Assembly (NCBI RefSeq): GCF_900108475.1
Contig: NZ_FNWO01000003.1
Coordinates: 186,001-250,000 of the forward strand
Length of the DNA: 64,000 nt
Origin: Magnetospirillum fulvum
GTDB lineage: Bacteria; Pseudomonadota; Alphaproteobacteria; Rhodospirillales; Magnetospirillaceae
Direction: 5' to 3'
Both the position numbers and the translations under genes were made by a program. Under the pieces are notes generated by a model. It searched no databases, was not told the origin of the DNA, and saw only the letters and a list, made by a program, of their open reading frames with translations. Below, in pieces: positions 16,171 through 26,389 of the stretch (positions within the stretch are counted from its first letter, which is position 1; the number at the start of each line of letters is the position of its first letter).

Positions 16171-16522
16171 GACAAATATCCATCGCGGCACAGGTTCGAC
16201 TGGGGCGGTTTGGGGCCTTATCTCCAGGCGAGCCCACCCTATGCGCGCGTTGGCTTGCGTCACGACGCAGATCCAGTATTGGCGTACACTTTAATGTAAC
16301 ATCTTAAACTATCCATAATTTTGATTAATTGTAAGGTTCGGAATCTACGCATGAAGTGCGACATTAGAAAATGTTGTCATTTTTGTAATGGTTCCTGTTC
16401 GTGAGTATATTCCGATACTTTGTCGGCCCTGGGTGAGTTTGATATTTTACATTCCATGGATGAGCCCCATTCTTGCATGAGCCGGAATGGACTTCATACG
16501 TAATCCAACAAGGATGCAGCCA
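16171..16522. other. Divergent intergenic region before PRC-barrel gene
   Basis: About 350 bp of lower-GC sequence between the leftward small peptide and the rightward PRC gene. It contains the palindrome TGCGTCACGACGCA (16256-16269). On the minus strand, GGAAC near 16390 is followed after about 17 nt by CATT, a loose match to the GGAAC-N17-CGTT pattern of alphaproteobacterial EcfG general-stress promoters. No further gene is evident. Confidence 0.35.
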
Positions 16523-16891
16523 ATGAGCGAGACGATTTCGATCTCATCCGCGACTCTGATCAGTTCGAAGACGATTGTCGGATCAGACGTGTTTAGCCCG
16601 ACCGACGAGAAACTCGGAACGATCGAAGATATTCTGGTCGATAAGGTCAGCGGTCGGACGATCTACGCCGTGTTGTCGTTCGGCGGATTTTTGGGGATGG
16701 GCGAACGGCATCATCCGTTGCCTTGGTCGACGTTGGCCTACGACGTCGTCAAAAACGTCTACCGGGTCAATCTCGACAAGAAGCATCTTGAAGATGCGCC
16801 GAGCTATGATCGGAATAAGGAATTCTCGTGGACGCCGGAATACGGCCGCACCGTCGATAGCTATTACAAATCGCCGAATTACTGGAACTGA
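16523..16891 (+). CDS. PRC-barrel domain protein
   Basis: 122 residues; AAGGA lies 8 nt before the ATG at 16523. The core reads SSKTIVGSDVFSPTDEKLGTIEDILVD ... IYAVLSFGGFLGMGERHHPLPW, a PRC-barrel beta domain as in RimM and photosynthetic reaction-centre H subunits. Stand-alone members of this type occur in stress-inducible gene groups of alphaproteobacteria; their molecular role is not settled. No signal peptide. Followed at 65 bp by an LTxxQ protein gene. Confidence 0.9.
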   Translation: MSETISISSATLISSKTIVGSDVFSPTDEKLGTIEDILVDKVSGRTIYAVLSFGGFLGMGERHHPLPWSTLAYDVVKNVYRVNLDKKHLEDAPSYDRNKEFSWTPEYGRTVDSYYKSPNYWN

Positions 16892-16956
16892 TATCCTCCG
16901 ATATTGTATCGGAATAATAAATATATCCAGTCATGCCCTAGCCAAAGGATTTTCAC

Positions 16957-17463
16957 ATGGTCAAACCATATCGCGCCTTACTGTTTGTCCTTCCCCTGAT
17001 GTGGAGTTCGCTGGCGCTGGCCGAATCGACCCATCCGGGTCAAAAAGAACCGGCACTGACCCAACAGGATCTGACCGCCCGGCATGTCAAGGCCTGCGAC
17101 GACCATTACGCCCGTCGCGGCGGCGAGCTTGGCTATCAGGAAGCCCGCTTCAAGCTGACCGAGGCGCAGAAATCGGCCTTCGCCAAATATCGCCAGGATT
17201 CGTTGGCGGCGGCGGAAAGCATCCGGACCGCATGTCATGCGAACGGCCCCAAGCTTGGGAGCAAGCCGACGGTGCTGGAGCGCGACATCAGCAAGGAAGC
17301 TCACCTGAAGCTCGAGCTTCAAACCCTTCAGGAAACCCGGCCGGCGCTCGAGGCGTTTTATGCGACCCTGACGCCCGCTCAGAAAGAAATTTTTGACCAG
17401 GAACCCGACAACAAGCCGATGAAGGCGGGCAAAGCCAAGCCCAGGCCTAGCGAGAAGAATTAA
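16957..17463 (+). CDS. Periplasmic LTxxQ (Spy/CpxP-like) protein
   Basis: 168 residues with a signal peptide (about MVKPYRALLFVLPLMWSSLALA, cleaved before ESTH). Two LTxxQ motifs, LTEAQ and LTPAQ, sit in a mostly helical body, as in Spy and CpxP, which are envelope chaperones or stress sensors. The C-terminus is Lys/Pro-rich. AAAGGA precedes the ATG by 8 nt. Lies with PRC and BON genes, which suggests an envelope-stress cluster. Confidence 0.82.
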   Translation: MVKPYRALLFVLPLMWSSLALAESTHPGQKEPALTQQDLTARHVKACDDHYARRGGELGYQEARFKLTEAQKSAFAKYRQDSLAAAESIRTACHANGPKLGSKPTVLERDISKEAHLKLELQTLQETRPALEAFYATLTPAQKEIFDQEPDNKPMKAGKAKPRPSEKN

Positions 17464-17543
17464 ATATCGGTTTTGGCGGAATTACAATTCCAGACGATGT
17501 CCAATCTTCTGGAATTGTTTAATCCGATTAAAGGATCATAATC

Positions 17544-17873
17544 ATGACTTACCGGATCGCATCCATTTGCCTCGCTCTTGCCGTTATGCTGTCCCCTGTT
17601 TTCATCGGGATCGCCAACGCGGAGAGCGACCGGGCGCACGCCGAGACCTACGTGAAGGATTCCGCGATCACGACCAAGGTCAAGGCGAAGCTGGCCGAAG
17701 AAAAGGTTAGAACGCTGCTCGACGTCAAGGTCGAGACCGACAGCAAGGGCGAGGTGGAGTTAAGCGGCACCGTTGCCAGTCAGGCCGAAATCGACAAGGC
17801 CGTTGCGATCGCGCGCGCCGTTGCGGGCGTCACTTCGGTCAAGAGCGAGTTGATGATCAAGTCGGACAAGTAG
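17544..17873 (+). CDS. BON-domain periplasmic protein
   Basis: 109 residues: a signal peptide (ICLALAVMLSPVFIGIANA) and one BON domain (DSAITTKVKAKLAEEKVR ... VELSGTVASQAEIDKAVAIARAVAGVTSVKSEL). BON domains bind lipid membranes; OsmY has two. AAAGGA sits 9 nt upstream. The outer-membrane factor gene starts 10 nt after its stop, so it may be the first gene of the exporter operon. Confidence 0.92.
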   Translation: MTYRIASICLALAVMLSPVFIGIANAESDRAHAETYVKDSAITTKVKAKLAEEKVRTLLDVKVETDSKGEVELSGTVASQAEIDKAVAIARAVAGVTSVKSELMIKSDK

Positions 17874-17883
17874 GGACATCGAG

Positions 17884-19326
17884 ATGCCTCCGGCGGGGGT
17901 GGAGGCGATGAATCGTCTCCACTTCGGTTTTTTGCTTGCACTCCTGCTGGTAGCGGGATGTTCCTTGTCGCCCGAACATATCCGCCCGGCGTCGCCGGTG
18001 CCGGACGTTTGGGCTTTGCCCGATCGGGGAAACGGCGCTGCGGCGCGGCCAGGGCGCTGGCAGTCCTTTTTTGTCGCGCCCGCTTTGGCGGATTTGATCG
18101 CCTTGGCGCTGGAAAACAACCGCGACCTGCGCGTCGCGGTGCAGCGGGTCGAGGTGGTGCGCAGCCAGTACCGAATCCAACGCGCCGAATTGTTTCCCCA
18201 TCTCGACGGCGGGGCGCATTCGTCACGGACCAAAACGCCGGCCGATCTGTCCTATACCGGCAAAACCATCATCGCCAATAGCTTCAGCGCGTCGCTCAGC
18301 GCGGGATGGGAGCTTGACCTGTGGGGCCGCGTTCGCAATCTCGACACCGCTGCGCTGGAAAGTTGGCTGGCGACAGACGAGGCGCGCCGGGCGGTTGCCC
18401 TCAACCTGATTGCCGAGATTGCCAATACCTGGCTGGTCGGACGTGAGTTGGACGAGCGGATTGCCCTGGCGGCCCGCACGATCGACAGCCGTCGCGACTC
18501 CGCCCGGATTGTCCGGCGGCGCTATGAGGTGGGGGCTTCGCCCCGGCTCGATCTGACCCTGGCCGAAACCCTGCTCGGTCAGGCCGACAGCGCCTTGACC
18601 GTGCTGGAGCAACAGCGCGAGCGGACACAAAACGCTCTGAGCGTGCTGGTCGGGGCTCCGGTCGGGGCCGAGATCGTGGCCCTGTCTTCGGTCGAAGCCG
18701 CCGTGGTGCGCGATCTGCCGCCCGGACTGCCGTCAACTTTGCTGGAGGACCGCCCGGACATCCGCGGTGCCGAGAACCTGCTGCGGGCGGCGGAGGCCGA
18801 TATCGGCGCGGCGCGAGCGGCATTTTTCCCCCGCATCGCCCTGACCGGGGAGTATGGCACCGCCAGTGCGGCGCTGGACGGTCTGTTCTTGGGGGGAAGC
18901 CGGATCTGGACGCTTGCCGCCAATCTGTCGGTGCCCCTGTTCGATGGTGGACGCCTGCTGGGCGCTTTGGACGCGGCCAAGGCACAGCGCTCAATGGCCG
19001 TGGCCGAGTACGAGCGAACGGTGCAGACGGCCTTTCGCGATGTCGCCGACGCCCTGGCGGCGCGGCGCTGGCTCGGGCAACAGGTGGCGGCGCAGCAGCG
19101 AACCCTGGATGCCCTGACCGAGCGTGCCCGTTTGTCTCGGCTGCGCTATCTCCATGGCGCATCGACCTACCTCGATGTGCTGGACGCCGAGCGCGATCTG
19201 TTCGCGACCGAGCAGGCGCTGGTTGAAACCAGACGCGCCCGCCTGTCGAGCGAGGTCAATCTGTATGCCGCCCTGGGCGGGGGCGACGACGAAACCGACA
19301 GGCGGCCTCCCCATGACCAGGACTGA
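17884..19326 (+). CDS. NodT-type outer-membrane efflux lipoprotein
   Basis: 480 residues from ATG 17884 (AGGGA 8 nt upstream); a second ATG at 17908 gives a more usual signal peptide. The lipobox is LLVAGC, so the mature protein is acylated at Cys. Two OEP repeats follow with long helices (LIALALENNRDLRVAVQRVE; the second around AFRDVADALAARRWLGQQV), as in TolC/OprM trimers spanning the outer membrane and periplasm. Works with the HlyD adaptor and ABC genes downstream. Confidence 0.93.
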   Translation: MPPAGVEAMNRLHFGFLLALLLVAGCSLSPEHIRPASPVPDVWALPDRGNGAAARPGRWQSFFVAPALADLIALALENNRDLRVAVQRVEVVRSQYRIQRAELFPHLDGGAHSSRTKTPADLSYTGKTIIANSFSASLSAGWELDLWGRVRNLDTAALESWLATDEARRAVALNLIAEIANTWLVGRELDERIALAARTIDSRRDSARIVRRRYEVGASPRLDLTLAETLLGQADSALTVLEQQRERTQNALSVLVGAPVGAEIVALSSVEAAVVRDLPPGLPSTLLEDRPDIRGAENLLRAAEADIGAARAAFFPRIALTGEYGTASAALDGLFLGGSRIWTLAANLSVPLFDGGRLLGALDAAKAQRSMAVAEYERTVQTAFRDVADALAARRWLGQQVAAQQRTLDALTERARLSRLRYLHGASTYLDVLDAERDLFATEQALVETRRARLSSEVNLYAALGGGDDETDRRPPHDQD

Positions 19327-20713
19327 CGCGATTCCCGATGCCAAGACGGAGATTCGAATCGAAACCCGCACCGAAACCGGTCCGGATGGAAAGCTTGTGG
19401 CTAAGTCGGAAATCCGGACGGAAACGAAGACCGAAACCGACCCGGATACGAAAAATGAAACGGTGATCGAGACCCGGACGGAGACCCGGACCGAAACAAC
19501 GAGCGATGCCAGGATAGAACCCAAGGCCGAAGCCAAACCGGCCCCGCAGCCTGCCGCGCAGCCCCCCGCGCCGTCGGCCCCGCCCGAGCCGAAGAAGCCC
19601 CCGCCCGAGACCGCGCCGAAGCCACCTCCCGCACCAGCCCCAAAGCCGGCCCGGACCAAATGGATCGCCATCGGGGCGACCCTGCTGGTGGCGGCGGGTC
19701 TTGGGTTCCTGGCCTGGGATCTGTTGAAACCGAAACAATTGGGGCCGGGGTTCGCCAGCGGCAACGGGCGGATCGAGGCGGTCGAAATCGATGTCGCGGC
19801 GAAATTGCCGGGGCGGCTGGCTGAAATCCTGGTCAAGGAAGGCGAGGTCGTCACGCGCGGTCAGATCCTTGCCAGGATGGATACCCAGGGGCTCGACGCT
19901 CAACTCGCCGAGGCCACCGCCGATCTGGCCCGCGCGTTCAGCACGATTGTCACCGCCGAAAGTCAGGTGACGCTGCGCCAGAGCGAACGAGCGGCGACGC
20001 TGGCCGTCGTCGCCCAGCGCAAGGCCGAGTTGAATGTGGCGGGCAAGCGGCTGGCGCGCTCGCGGACGCTGTCCAACGAAGGGGCGGCGGCGGTACAGGA
20101 ATACGACGACGATCTGGCCGGACAGCAGGGCAGCGCCGCCGCCGTCGCCGCCGCTCAGGCCCAGGTTGCCGCCGCCGATGCCGCGATCCTCACCGCGCGG
20201 GCTCAGGTGGTCGGGGCACGGGCCAGCGCCGATGCGGCTCGCGCCACGATGGCGCGAATCGAGAGCGATATCGAGGATAGCGCCTTGAAATCGCCGCGCG
20301 ACGGCCGGGTGCAGTACCGGGTGGCCCAGGCGGCGGAAGTGATCGCGGCGGGCGGCAAGGTGCTCAATCTGGTCGATCTGGCCGACGTCTACATGACCTT
20401 CTTTCTCCCCGACGTCGCCGTGGGCAAGGTCGCACTGGAGAGCGAGGTGCGGCTGGTCCTCGACGCCGCGCCGCAATGGGTGATCCCGGCCAAAGTCTCG
20501 TTCGTCGCCGATGTCGCCCAATTCACTCCCAAATCGGTCGAGACGGCCAGCGAGCGGCAAAAGCTGATGTTTCGGGTCCGGGCCAGACTCGATCCCGAAT
20601 TGCTGAAAAAATTCAGCCGCGACGTCAAGACCGGCCTGCCCGGCATGGCCTATATCCGGCTCGATCCCGCCCAAGCCTGGCCGGATCACCTTGCACTTCA
20701 TGTCCCGCAATGA
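19313..20713 (+). CDS. HlyD-family periplasmic adaptor with ET-rich N-terminal tail
   Basis: 466 residues, starting 14 nt inside the end of the upstream gene. The first 115 or so residues are cytoplasmic and unusual: repeated Glu-Thr units ([13 protein letters not shown]) followed by a Pro/Ala/Lys-rich stretch. Then one membrane helix ([19 protein letters not shown]), a biotinyl/lipoyl-like half ([30 protein letters not shown]), a coiled-coil hairpin, and a barrel domain ([11 protein letters not shown]). It joins the inner-membrane ABC pump to the outer-membrane factor. The YhiI/YbhG group is the nearest by operon layout. Confidence 0.92.
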   Translation: MTRTDAIPDAKTEIRIETRTETGPDGKLVAKSEIRTETKTETDPDTKNETVIETRTETRTETTSDARIEPKAEAKPAPQPAAQPPAPSAPPEPKKPPPETAPKPPPAPAPKPARTKWIAIGATLLVAAGLGFLAWDLLKPKQLGPGFASGNGRIEAVEIDVAAKLPGRLAEILVKEGEVVTRGQILARMDTQGLDAQLAEATADLARAFSTIVTAESQVTLRQSERAATLAVVAQRKAELNVAGKRLARSRTLSNEGAAAVQEYDDDLAGQQGSAAAVAAAQAQVAAADAAILTARAQVVGARASADAARATMARIESDIEDSALKSPRDGRVQYRVAQAAEVIAAGGKVLNLVDLADVYMTFFLPDVAVGKVALESEVRLVLDAAPQWVIPAKVSFVADVAQFTPKSVETASERQKLMFRVRARLDPELLKKFSRDVKTGLPGMAYIRLDPAQAWPDHLALHVPQ

Positions 20714-23463
20714 GTCCGCCCACCCCAGCTGCCACCACGATGGCGATCAGGCTTGACGGCGTCAGCCAGCATTACGGAAATACGGTTGCGCTGGATCGGG
20801 TCAGCCTGGCCGTGCCGACCGGTCGAATCATTGGCCTGATCGGCCCCGACGGGGTCGGCAAATCCTCGTTGTTCAACCTTGTCGTGGGGGCGCGGGCGAT
20901 CCAGGACGGACGGGTCGAGGTTCTGGGCGGCGACATGGCCGATCCCCGTCACCGCGCCGCGATCTGCCCCCGCATCGCCTTCATGCCGCAGGGGCTGGGG
21001 CGCAATCTCTACGCCACCTTGTCGGTGGTCGAGAACATGGATTTCTTCGCCCGGCTGTTCGGCCAGGACAAACCCGAGCGGGACAGCCGGATCGACGATC
21101 TGCTGGCCAGCACCGGGCTGGCGCCGTTTCGCGACCGCCCGGCGGGAAACCTGTCCGGCGGGATGAAGCAGAAGCTGGGGCTGTGCTGTGCCCTCATTCA
21201 CGATCCCGATCTGCTGATCCTCGACGAGCCGACCACCGGGGTCGATCCGCTGTCACGGGTTCAGTTTTGGGATCTGATCGAGCGGATTCGCGCCGTGCGG
21301 CCGGAAATGAGCGTCGTCGTCGCCACCGCCTACATGGAAGAGGCCGCCCGCTTCGATTCTCTGGTCGCGATCAATGCCGGGCGGATTATCGCCACCGGCA
21401 CGCCCAAGGACCTGCTCGACCGCACCGGAGCGGCCAGTCTGGAAGAGTCCTTCATCGCCTTGATGCCGGAAGAGCAGCGGCAGCGCCACCATGTTGTGAC
21501 GATCCCGCCCCGGACGACGGACACGTCCGCCGAGGTGGTGATCGAAGCAACGGGGCTGACCGCCCGCTTTGGCGATTTCACCGCCGTCGATCATGTCGGC
21601 TTTCGGATCGAACGCGGCGAGATTTTCGGCTTTCTCGGCTCGAACGGCTGCGGCAAGACCACGACGATGAAGCTGTTGACCGGCCTATTGTCAGCCAGCG
21701 CGGGCGAGGCCAAGCTGTTCGGTCGGCGGGTCGCCATCGTCGATATGGCGATGCGGCGCCGCGTCGGCTACATGACGCAGGGCTTTTCGCTCTATTCCGA
21801 ACTGACGGTGGCGCAAAACCTGACGCTGCACGCCCAGTTGTTCGGGGTTCCCGCAGCAGAGGTGCCCGGCCGGGTCGCCGAAATGGCCGAGCGCTTCGCG
21901 CTTGGTTCTGAACTCGGCAGATTGCCGGAGACGTTGCCGCTGGGGGTGCGCCAGCGTTTATCGCTGGCCGTCGCGATGGTGCACAAGCCCGAGCTGCTGA
22001 TCCTCGACGAACCGACCTCCGGAGTCGATCCGATCGCCCGCGACATGTTTTGGCAGATGATGGCGGATCTGTCGCGCCAGGACCGGGTGACGATCTTCAT
22101 CTCGACCCACTTCATGAACGAGGCCGAGCGCTGCGACCGCATCTCGCTGATGCATGCGGGTCGCGTTCTGGTCTGCGACAGCCCGGCGGGAGTGATCGCC
22201 GGACGCGGTGCGGCCAGCCTGGAAGACGCCTTCATCGGCTATCTGACCGAGGCCGGCGGGGGGGAATCCGCCGCGACGAAGGCTCCTCCGGTCAAAATTC
22301 ATCATCCTCCAACCACGCCCGTGCCGGAATGGCAGGGCTTTAGCCTGCGGCGGATGTGGAGCTATACAAGGCGCGAAGGACTCGAACTGCGCCGCGATCC
22401 CATTCGCGGCACCCTGGCCCTGTTCGGCACCGTCATTCTGATGTTGATCATGGGCTATGGGATCAGCCTTGACGTCGAGAACATCCGTTTCGCCGTGCTC
22501 GATCATGACGGCACCGCTCTCAGCCGCGATTACGCGCTGACCCTGTCCGGCTCGCGCTATTTCTCCGAACAGCCCCCGCTTGCCGATTATGCCGATCTCG
22601 ATCGCCGGATGCAGAGTGGCGAGCTGGGTCTTGCCATCGAGATTCCCCCCGGCTTCGGCCGCAATATCGACCGGGGAACACCCGTCGAGGTCGGGGCGTG
22701 GTTCGACGGCGCGATGCCGCAACGGGGCGAGACGATTCAGTCCTATGTGCGGGCCATGCATATTTCCTGGCTGTCGGAAACCGCGCAGCGTCGGACGGGG
22801 ACGCGACCCTCTTTCAGCCCGGTCGAGGTCGAAATCCGCTTTCGCTACAACCCAGAAATCGTCAGCCTCGTTGCCATCGTCCCGGCGATGATTCCGATTC
22901 TGCTGCTGATGATTCCGGCGATGCTGACCTCGCTCAGCGTCGTGCGCGAGAAGGAATTGGGCTCGATCGTCAATCTCTACGTCACTCCGGTAACGCGGGC
23001 CGAGTTTCTGATCGGCAAGCAGATTCCCTATGTCGTGCTGGGGATGGTCAATTTCGTGCTGCTGACCTTGCTGGTGACGTTTGTGTTCGGGGTGCAACTG
23101 ACCGGCAGCCTTGCCCTGCTGACCGTCGCCGCCTTCCTCTTCATCTTGTCGGCCACCGCGATCGGGTTGGTGATGTCGACCTTCATGCGGAGCCAGATCG
23201 CCGCCATCTTCGGCACCACCATCGGCACCATCGTTCCGGCAATCCAATATGCCGGGCTGATCAATCCGGTCTCCTCGCTGGAAGGAGGCGGAGCCTTGAT
23301 CGGGCGGATTTTCCCGGCGACCTATTTCCTGATCATCTCGCGCGGGACTTTTTCCAAGGCGTTGGGCTTTGTCGAATTGTGGCCGTCGCTTCTTCCCATC
23401 GCGGCCAGCATCGTCGTGTTGATGATTCTGTGCATCCTTCTCCTCAAAAAGCAGGAAGGGTAA
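20710..23463 (+). CDS. RbbA/YhiH-like fused ABC exporter (two ATPase domains plus permease)
   Basis: 917 residues; ATG at 20710 overlaps the adaptor stop as ATGA. ATPase 1 has [20 protein letters not shown] and DEPTTGVDP. ATPase 2 has GSNGCGKTT and DEPTSGVDP but a degenerate signature, LPLGVRQR in place of LSGG-Q. The C-terminal part (from about residue 550) is an ABC-2 permease with a large periplasmic loop and a cluster of helices ([20 protein letters not shown] and onward). RbbA-type fusions export lipids, drugs or pigments; the substrate is unknown. Confidence 0.93.
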   Translation: MSPPTPAATTMAIRLDGVSQHYGNTVALDRVSLAVPTGRIIGLIGPDGVGKSSLFNLVVGARAIQDGRVEVLGGDMADPRHRAAICPRIAFMPQGLGRNLYATLSVVENMDFFARLFGQDKPERDSRIDDLLASTGLAPFRDRPAGNLSGGMKQKLGLCCALIHDPDLLILDEPTTGVDPLSRVQFWDLIERIRAVRPEMSVVVATAYMEEAARFDSLVAINAGRIIATGTPKDLLDRTGAASLEESFIALMPEEQRQRHHVVTIPPRTTDTSAEVVIEATGLTARFGDFTAVDHVGFRIERGEIFGFLGSNGCGKTTTMKLLTGLLSASAGEAKLFGRRVAIVDMAMRRRVGYMTQGFSLYSELTVAQNLTLHAQLFGVPAAEVPGRVAEMAERFALGSELGRLPETLPLGVRQRLSLAVAMVHKPELLILDEPTSGVDPIARDMFWQMMADLSRQDRVTIFISTHFMNEAERCDRISLMHAGRVLVCDSPAGVIAGRGAASLEDAFIGYLTEAGGGESAATKAPPVKIHHPPTTPVPEWQGFSLRRMWSYTRREGLELRRDPIRGTLALFGTVILMLIMGYGISLDVENIRFAVLDHDGTALSRDYALTLSGSRYFSEQPPLADYADLDRRMQSGELGLAIEIPPGFGRNIDRGTPVEVGAWFDGAMPQRGETIQSYVRAMHISWLSETAQRRTGTRPSFSPVEVEIRFRYNPEIVSLVAIVPAMIPILLLMIPAMLTSLSVVREKELGSIVNLYVTPVTRAEFLIGKQIPYVVLGMVNFVLLTLLVTFVFGVQLTGSLALLTVAAFLFILSATAIGLVMSTFMRSQIAAIFGTTIGTIVPAIQYAGLINPVSSLEGGGALIGRIFPATYFLIISRGTFSKALGFVELWPSLLPIAASIVVLMILCILLLKKQEG

Positions 23464-23468
23464 GGCCG

Positions 23469-24593
23469 ATGCCCTCGCTCGCCGCGATTGCCCGCCTGGG
23501 AGTCAAGGAACTCCGCAGTCTGGCCAGCGACCGGATCATGCTGATCCTGATTCTCTATGTCTTCAGCCTGGGAATTTATGTCGCGGCGACGGTGATGCCG
23601 GAAACGCTGCACAATGCGCCGATTGCGGTTATCGACGAGGATGCCTCGCCGCTGTCGGCGCGGATCGCCGATGCGTTTTACCCGCCGCATTTTCAGCCGC
23701 CCGAGATGATTTCGCTGGCCCGGCTCGATCCCGGCCTGGACGAGGGAACCTATACCTTCGTTCTCGACATCCCACCCGATTTCCAGCGCGATCTGCTGGC
23801 CGGGCGGCGGCCCAGCGTCCAGCTCAACGTCGATGCCAACCGGGTCAGTCAAGCCTTTACCGGCAGCGCCTATATCCAGGCTATGGTGGTTCAGGAGGTG
23901 ACGACGTTCCTGCGCCACGACCGTCCCGCCGCTCCGTCCCCGGTCGATCTCGTGTTGCGGGCCCGCTATAACCAGACGCTGACTGAATCCTGGTTCGGTG
24001 CGGTGATGGAGATCATCAACAATGTGACGATGCTGTCGATCATTCTGACCGGGGCCGCGCTGATCCGCGAGCGCGAGCGGGGCACAATCGAGCATCTGCT
24101 GGCGATGCCGGTTTCGCCGTTCGAAATCATGGCGGCCAAGATCTGGTCGATGGGATTGGTGGTGCTGGTGGCGGCGGGGTGCTCGTTGCTGCTGATGGCG
24201 CGAGGTGTGTTGGGAATACCGCTGGCCGGGTCGCTGCCGCTGTTTCTGTTCGGAGCCGCCCTCAATATCTTCGCCACCACCGCGCTCGGCATTCTGATCG
24301 GGACCATCGCCCGCTCGATGCAGCAATTCGGGATCGTCATGATCTTGATCCTGATCCCGCTTCAAGTCCTGTCCGGCGGCCTGACCGCCCGCGACAGCAT
24401 GCCCGACCTTGTCCAGGATATGATGATGCTCGCGCCGACCACCCACTTTGTCATTCTGGCCCAATCGATCCTGTATCGCGGGGCCGGGTTCGCCGTGGTG
24501 TGGCCTGAATTGCTGGCTTTGTTCGCAATCGGCAGTGCATTTTTCGGCGTGACCGTATGGTACTTCCGCAAGGCGATGACGGGTATGGCCTAG
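23469..24593 (+). CDS. ABC-2 type permease, YhhJ-like
   Basis: 374 residues, beginning 5 nt after the stop of the fused ABC gene. One N-terminal helix (IMLILILYVFSLGIYVAATV), a periplasmic domain of about 170 residues (NAPIAVIDEDASPLSARIADAF), then five helices with the family sequence ERERGTIEHLLAMPVSPFEIMAAKIW. It should pair with the permease half of the upstream protein, completing an OMF-adaptor-ABC-permease exporter. Confidence 0.94.
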   Translation: MPSLAAIARLGVKELRSLASDRIMLILILYVFSLGIYVAATVMPETLHNAPIAVIDEDASPLSARIADAFYPPHFQPPEMISLARLDPGLDEGTYTFVLDIPPDFQRDLLAGRRPSVQLNVDANRVSQAFTGSAYIQAMVVQEVTTFLRHDRPAAPSPVDLVLRARYNQTLTESWFGAVMEIINNVTMLSIILTGAALIRERERGTIEHLLAMPVSPFEIMAAKIWSMGLVVLVAAGCSLLLMARGVLGIPLAGSLPLFLFGAALNIFATTALGILIGTIARSMQQFGIVMILILIPLQVLSGGLTARDSMPDLVQDMMMLAPTTHFVILAQSILYRGAGFAVVWPELLALFAIGSAFFGVTVWYFRKAMTGMA

Positions 24594-24642
24594 AGCCTTT
24601 TCTATCGGCTCGATAAGACATATGGAAAAGACTTGGGATAGA

Positions 24643-25326
24643 TCACCCGGCGCGGGAAAAACGCATCACCAGGGTCCGGCCTTCGTCGCGGGCGGCGACC
24701 GACCCGGCCAATTGGCGGATCAGGGGCAGGCCGCGTCCGTGCTTGGCCTCGGTTACCAGCGGGCGGTCGAGATAATATTCGGCATCAAAGCCAGGCCCGC
24801 GATCGCGCACCGCGACGCGCAGCCGACCCGAACGGCTGGGAGTGATCAGCAGATCGACCCGCTTGGCGGCCAGACGATTGTCGCGCAGCCGCTCCTCGAT
24901 CTGGTCGAGATAGCGAACTAACCCCGACAGTGAATTGCGGGGCGCGCTGTCCATTTCCAGATTGCCGTGCAACAGCGCATTGGTCAGCGATTCCGACAGG
25001 CATAGCTCGATTTCGTGCCGCCTCGCTTCGTTTAGCGGGCCGAACCGCTCGATCACCGCTGCGGTGACCAATTGAGTGAGGTCAAGTTTCCAGGCGCTGG
25101 CGGTGGTCAGCGACAGAACCAATCCTCCGGCGCGGATCGCGGCGCGCAGACCGGAATCGATATCGTCCCACTGCATCGGTCCGGCTTCGAAGAAACCGCG
25201 ATAAGGGGCAGACAGCCCCAGGGTGACGGCGTCTTCGGTGGCGGCGCCGACCAACAGGGCTCCGCCGGTTCCGGGAACCGTCCAAGCGGTGGCTTTGTCC
25301 AACAGATCGTTTGCGGGAAACTGCAT
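24643..25326 (-). CDS. HATPase-domain protein, anti-sigma-factor-like
   Basis: 227 residues; AGGAGG just before ATG 25326 sets the start. The C-terminal half is a GHKL ATPase domain of RsbW type: N-box ESLTNALLHGNLE, G1 DRGPGFD, G2 HGRGLPLIRQLAG, with no phospho-accepting His domain. The first 90 residues (VGAATEDAVTLGL ...) have no motif I recognise. Likely a serine kinase or anti-sigma partner. It has no adjacent STAS or sigma gene; the nearest STAS protein is at 38299-38616. Confidence 0.8.
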   Translation of the reverse strand: MQFPANDLLDKATAWTVPGTGGALLVGAATEDAVTLGLSAPYRGFFEAGPMQWDDIDSGLRAAIRAGGLVLSLTTASAWKLDLTQLVTAAVIERFGPLNEARRHEIELCLSESLTNALLHGNLEMDSAPRNSLSGLVRYLDQIEERLRDNRLAAKRVDLLITPSRSGRLRVAVRDRGPGFDAEYYLDRPLVTEAKHGRGLPLIRQLAGSVAARDEGRTLVMRFSRAG

Positions 25327-25429
25327 CGCGCCCTCCTGATCGGTTCGGACGCGGTGCCGGTCCAAACCATAGGGCGACGATACCATCGGCCATGATTAAA
25401 GTATAGGGTAATTTGGCCATGAATATGAT

Positions 25430-26371
25430 TTAGGTCATAGACAGAGGGGCGGTGTCGGGAGGCGACAGCGCGTGGGCAAGGGCGGCCAGCCGTCCGAACG
25501 GCGAGCCACCGAACGGAAGGTCGATCCGTCCGGCCCGGCGCAGCCCCTCGCGGCCAAAGCGGTCGCGGATCGCCTGGACCAGCCATACTTCGGCCTGGGC
25601 ATGGCGGCGTTCAGCCCGTCCGGCACCTTGGTCGAGAAAGGCGGCATGGCGGTCGATCGCGGCGGCCAAAGCGGCGATCCCGTCGCGGGACGGGGCGGAA
25701 ACCATCAGGACCGGGATGGTCCAGCCCGCGATGCGGTCGCTGGCCAGGGCCAGGGCGGCTTCGACATCGGCTCGGGCGCGCCCGGCTTCCTCTTCCATAT
25801 CGGCTTTGGTCACCACCACCAGATCGGGGATTTCGGCGATCCCCGCTTTCATGAACTGGAGGGCGTCTCCCGAGCCGGGCTGGACGCAAAACAGTACGGA
25901 ATCGGCAATCGCGGCGACGTCGGTTTCCGATTGGCCGACGCCGACGGTTTCGATCAAAACGATGTCGAACAGCGCCCGCATCAGCACCATCGCCGCGACG
26001 GTCAGCTCGGCCAGTCCGCCCAGACGGTCGCGGGCGGCCATCGAGCGGACGAACACGTCCTGGTCCTCGGGGTCGGTGGCAAGCCGGGTGCGGTCGCCCA
26101 GCAGCGCGCCGCCCGAGCGGCGCGACGACGGATCGACGGCAATGCAGCCGACGCGGCGGCCCGAAGCACGCCACTCGGCAATCAACGCGTTCATCAAAGT
26201 GGATTTGCCGACGCCGGGCGGGCCGGTCATGCCGACGACATGGGCCTGGGCGGCGGCATGGGCGGATTCGAGCAGGGACAGAACGGCAGGATCGTCGGGG
26301 GCGCTTTCAATCGTCGAAAGCGCCCGGGCGAGCGCCGCTTTGCCGCCCGCCCGGATCGTTGCCAGATCCAT
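25430..26371 (-). CDS. meaB: MeaB/ArgK-family GTPase (methylmalonyl-CoA mutase chaperone type)
   Basis: 313 residues from ATG 26371 (a GTG at 26383 is the alternative). P-loop GPPGVGKSTLMNAL, the family segment AVDPSSRRSGGALLGDRTRL, and the switch region IETVGVGQSETDVA. MeaB proteins load and protect the B12 cofactor of methylmalonyl-CoA mutase. The mutase is not in the window. Starts about 18 nt after the Tim44-like gene. Confidence 0.92.
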   Translation of the reverse strand: MDLATIRAGGKAALARALSTIESAPDDPAVLSLLESAHAAAQAHVVGMTGPPGVGKSTLMNALIAEWRASGRRVGCIAVDPSSRRSGGALLGDRTRLATDPEDQDVFVRSMAARDRLGGLAELTVAAMVLMRALFDIVLIETVGVGQSETDVAAIADSVLFCVQPGSGDALQFMKAGIAEIPDLVVVTKADMEEEAGRARADVEAALALASDRIAGWTIPVLMVSAPSRDGIAALAAAIDRHAAFLDQGAGRAERRHAQAEVWLVQAIRDRFGREGLRRAGRIDLPFGGSPFGRLAALAHALSPPDTAPLSMT

Positions 26372-26389
26372 CCGGCCCGCCACCCGCGA

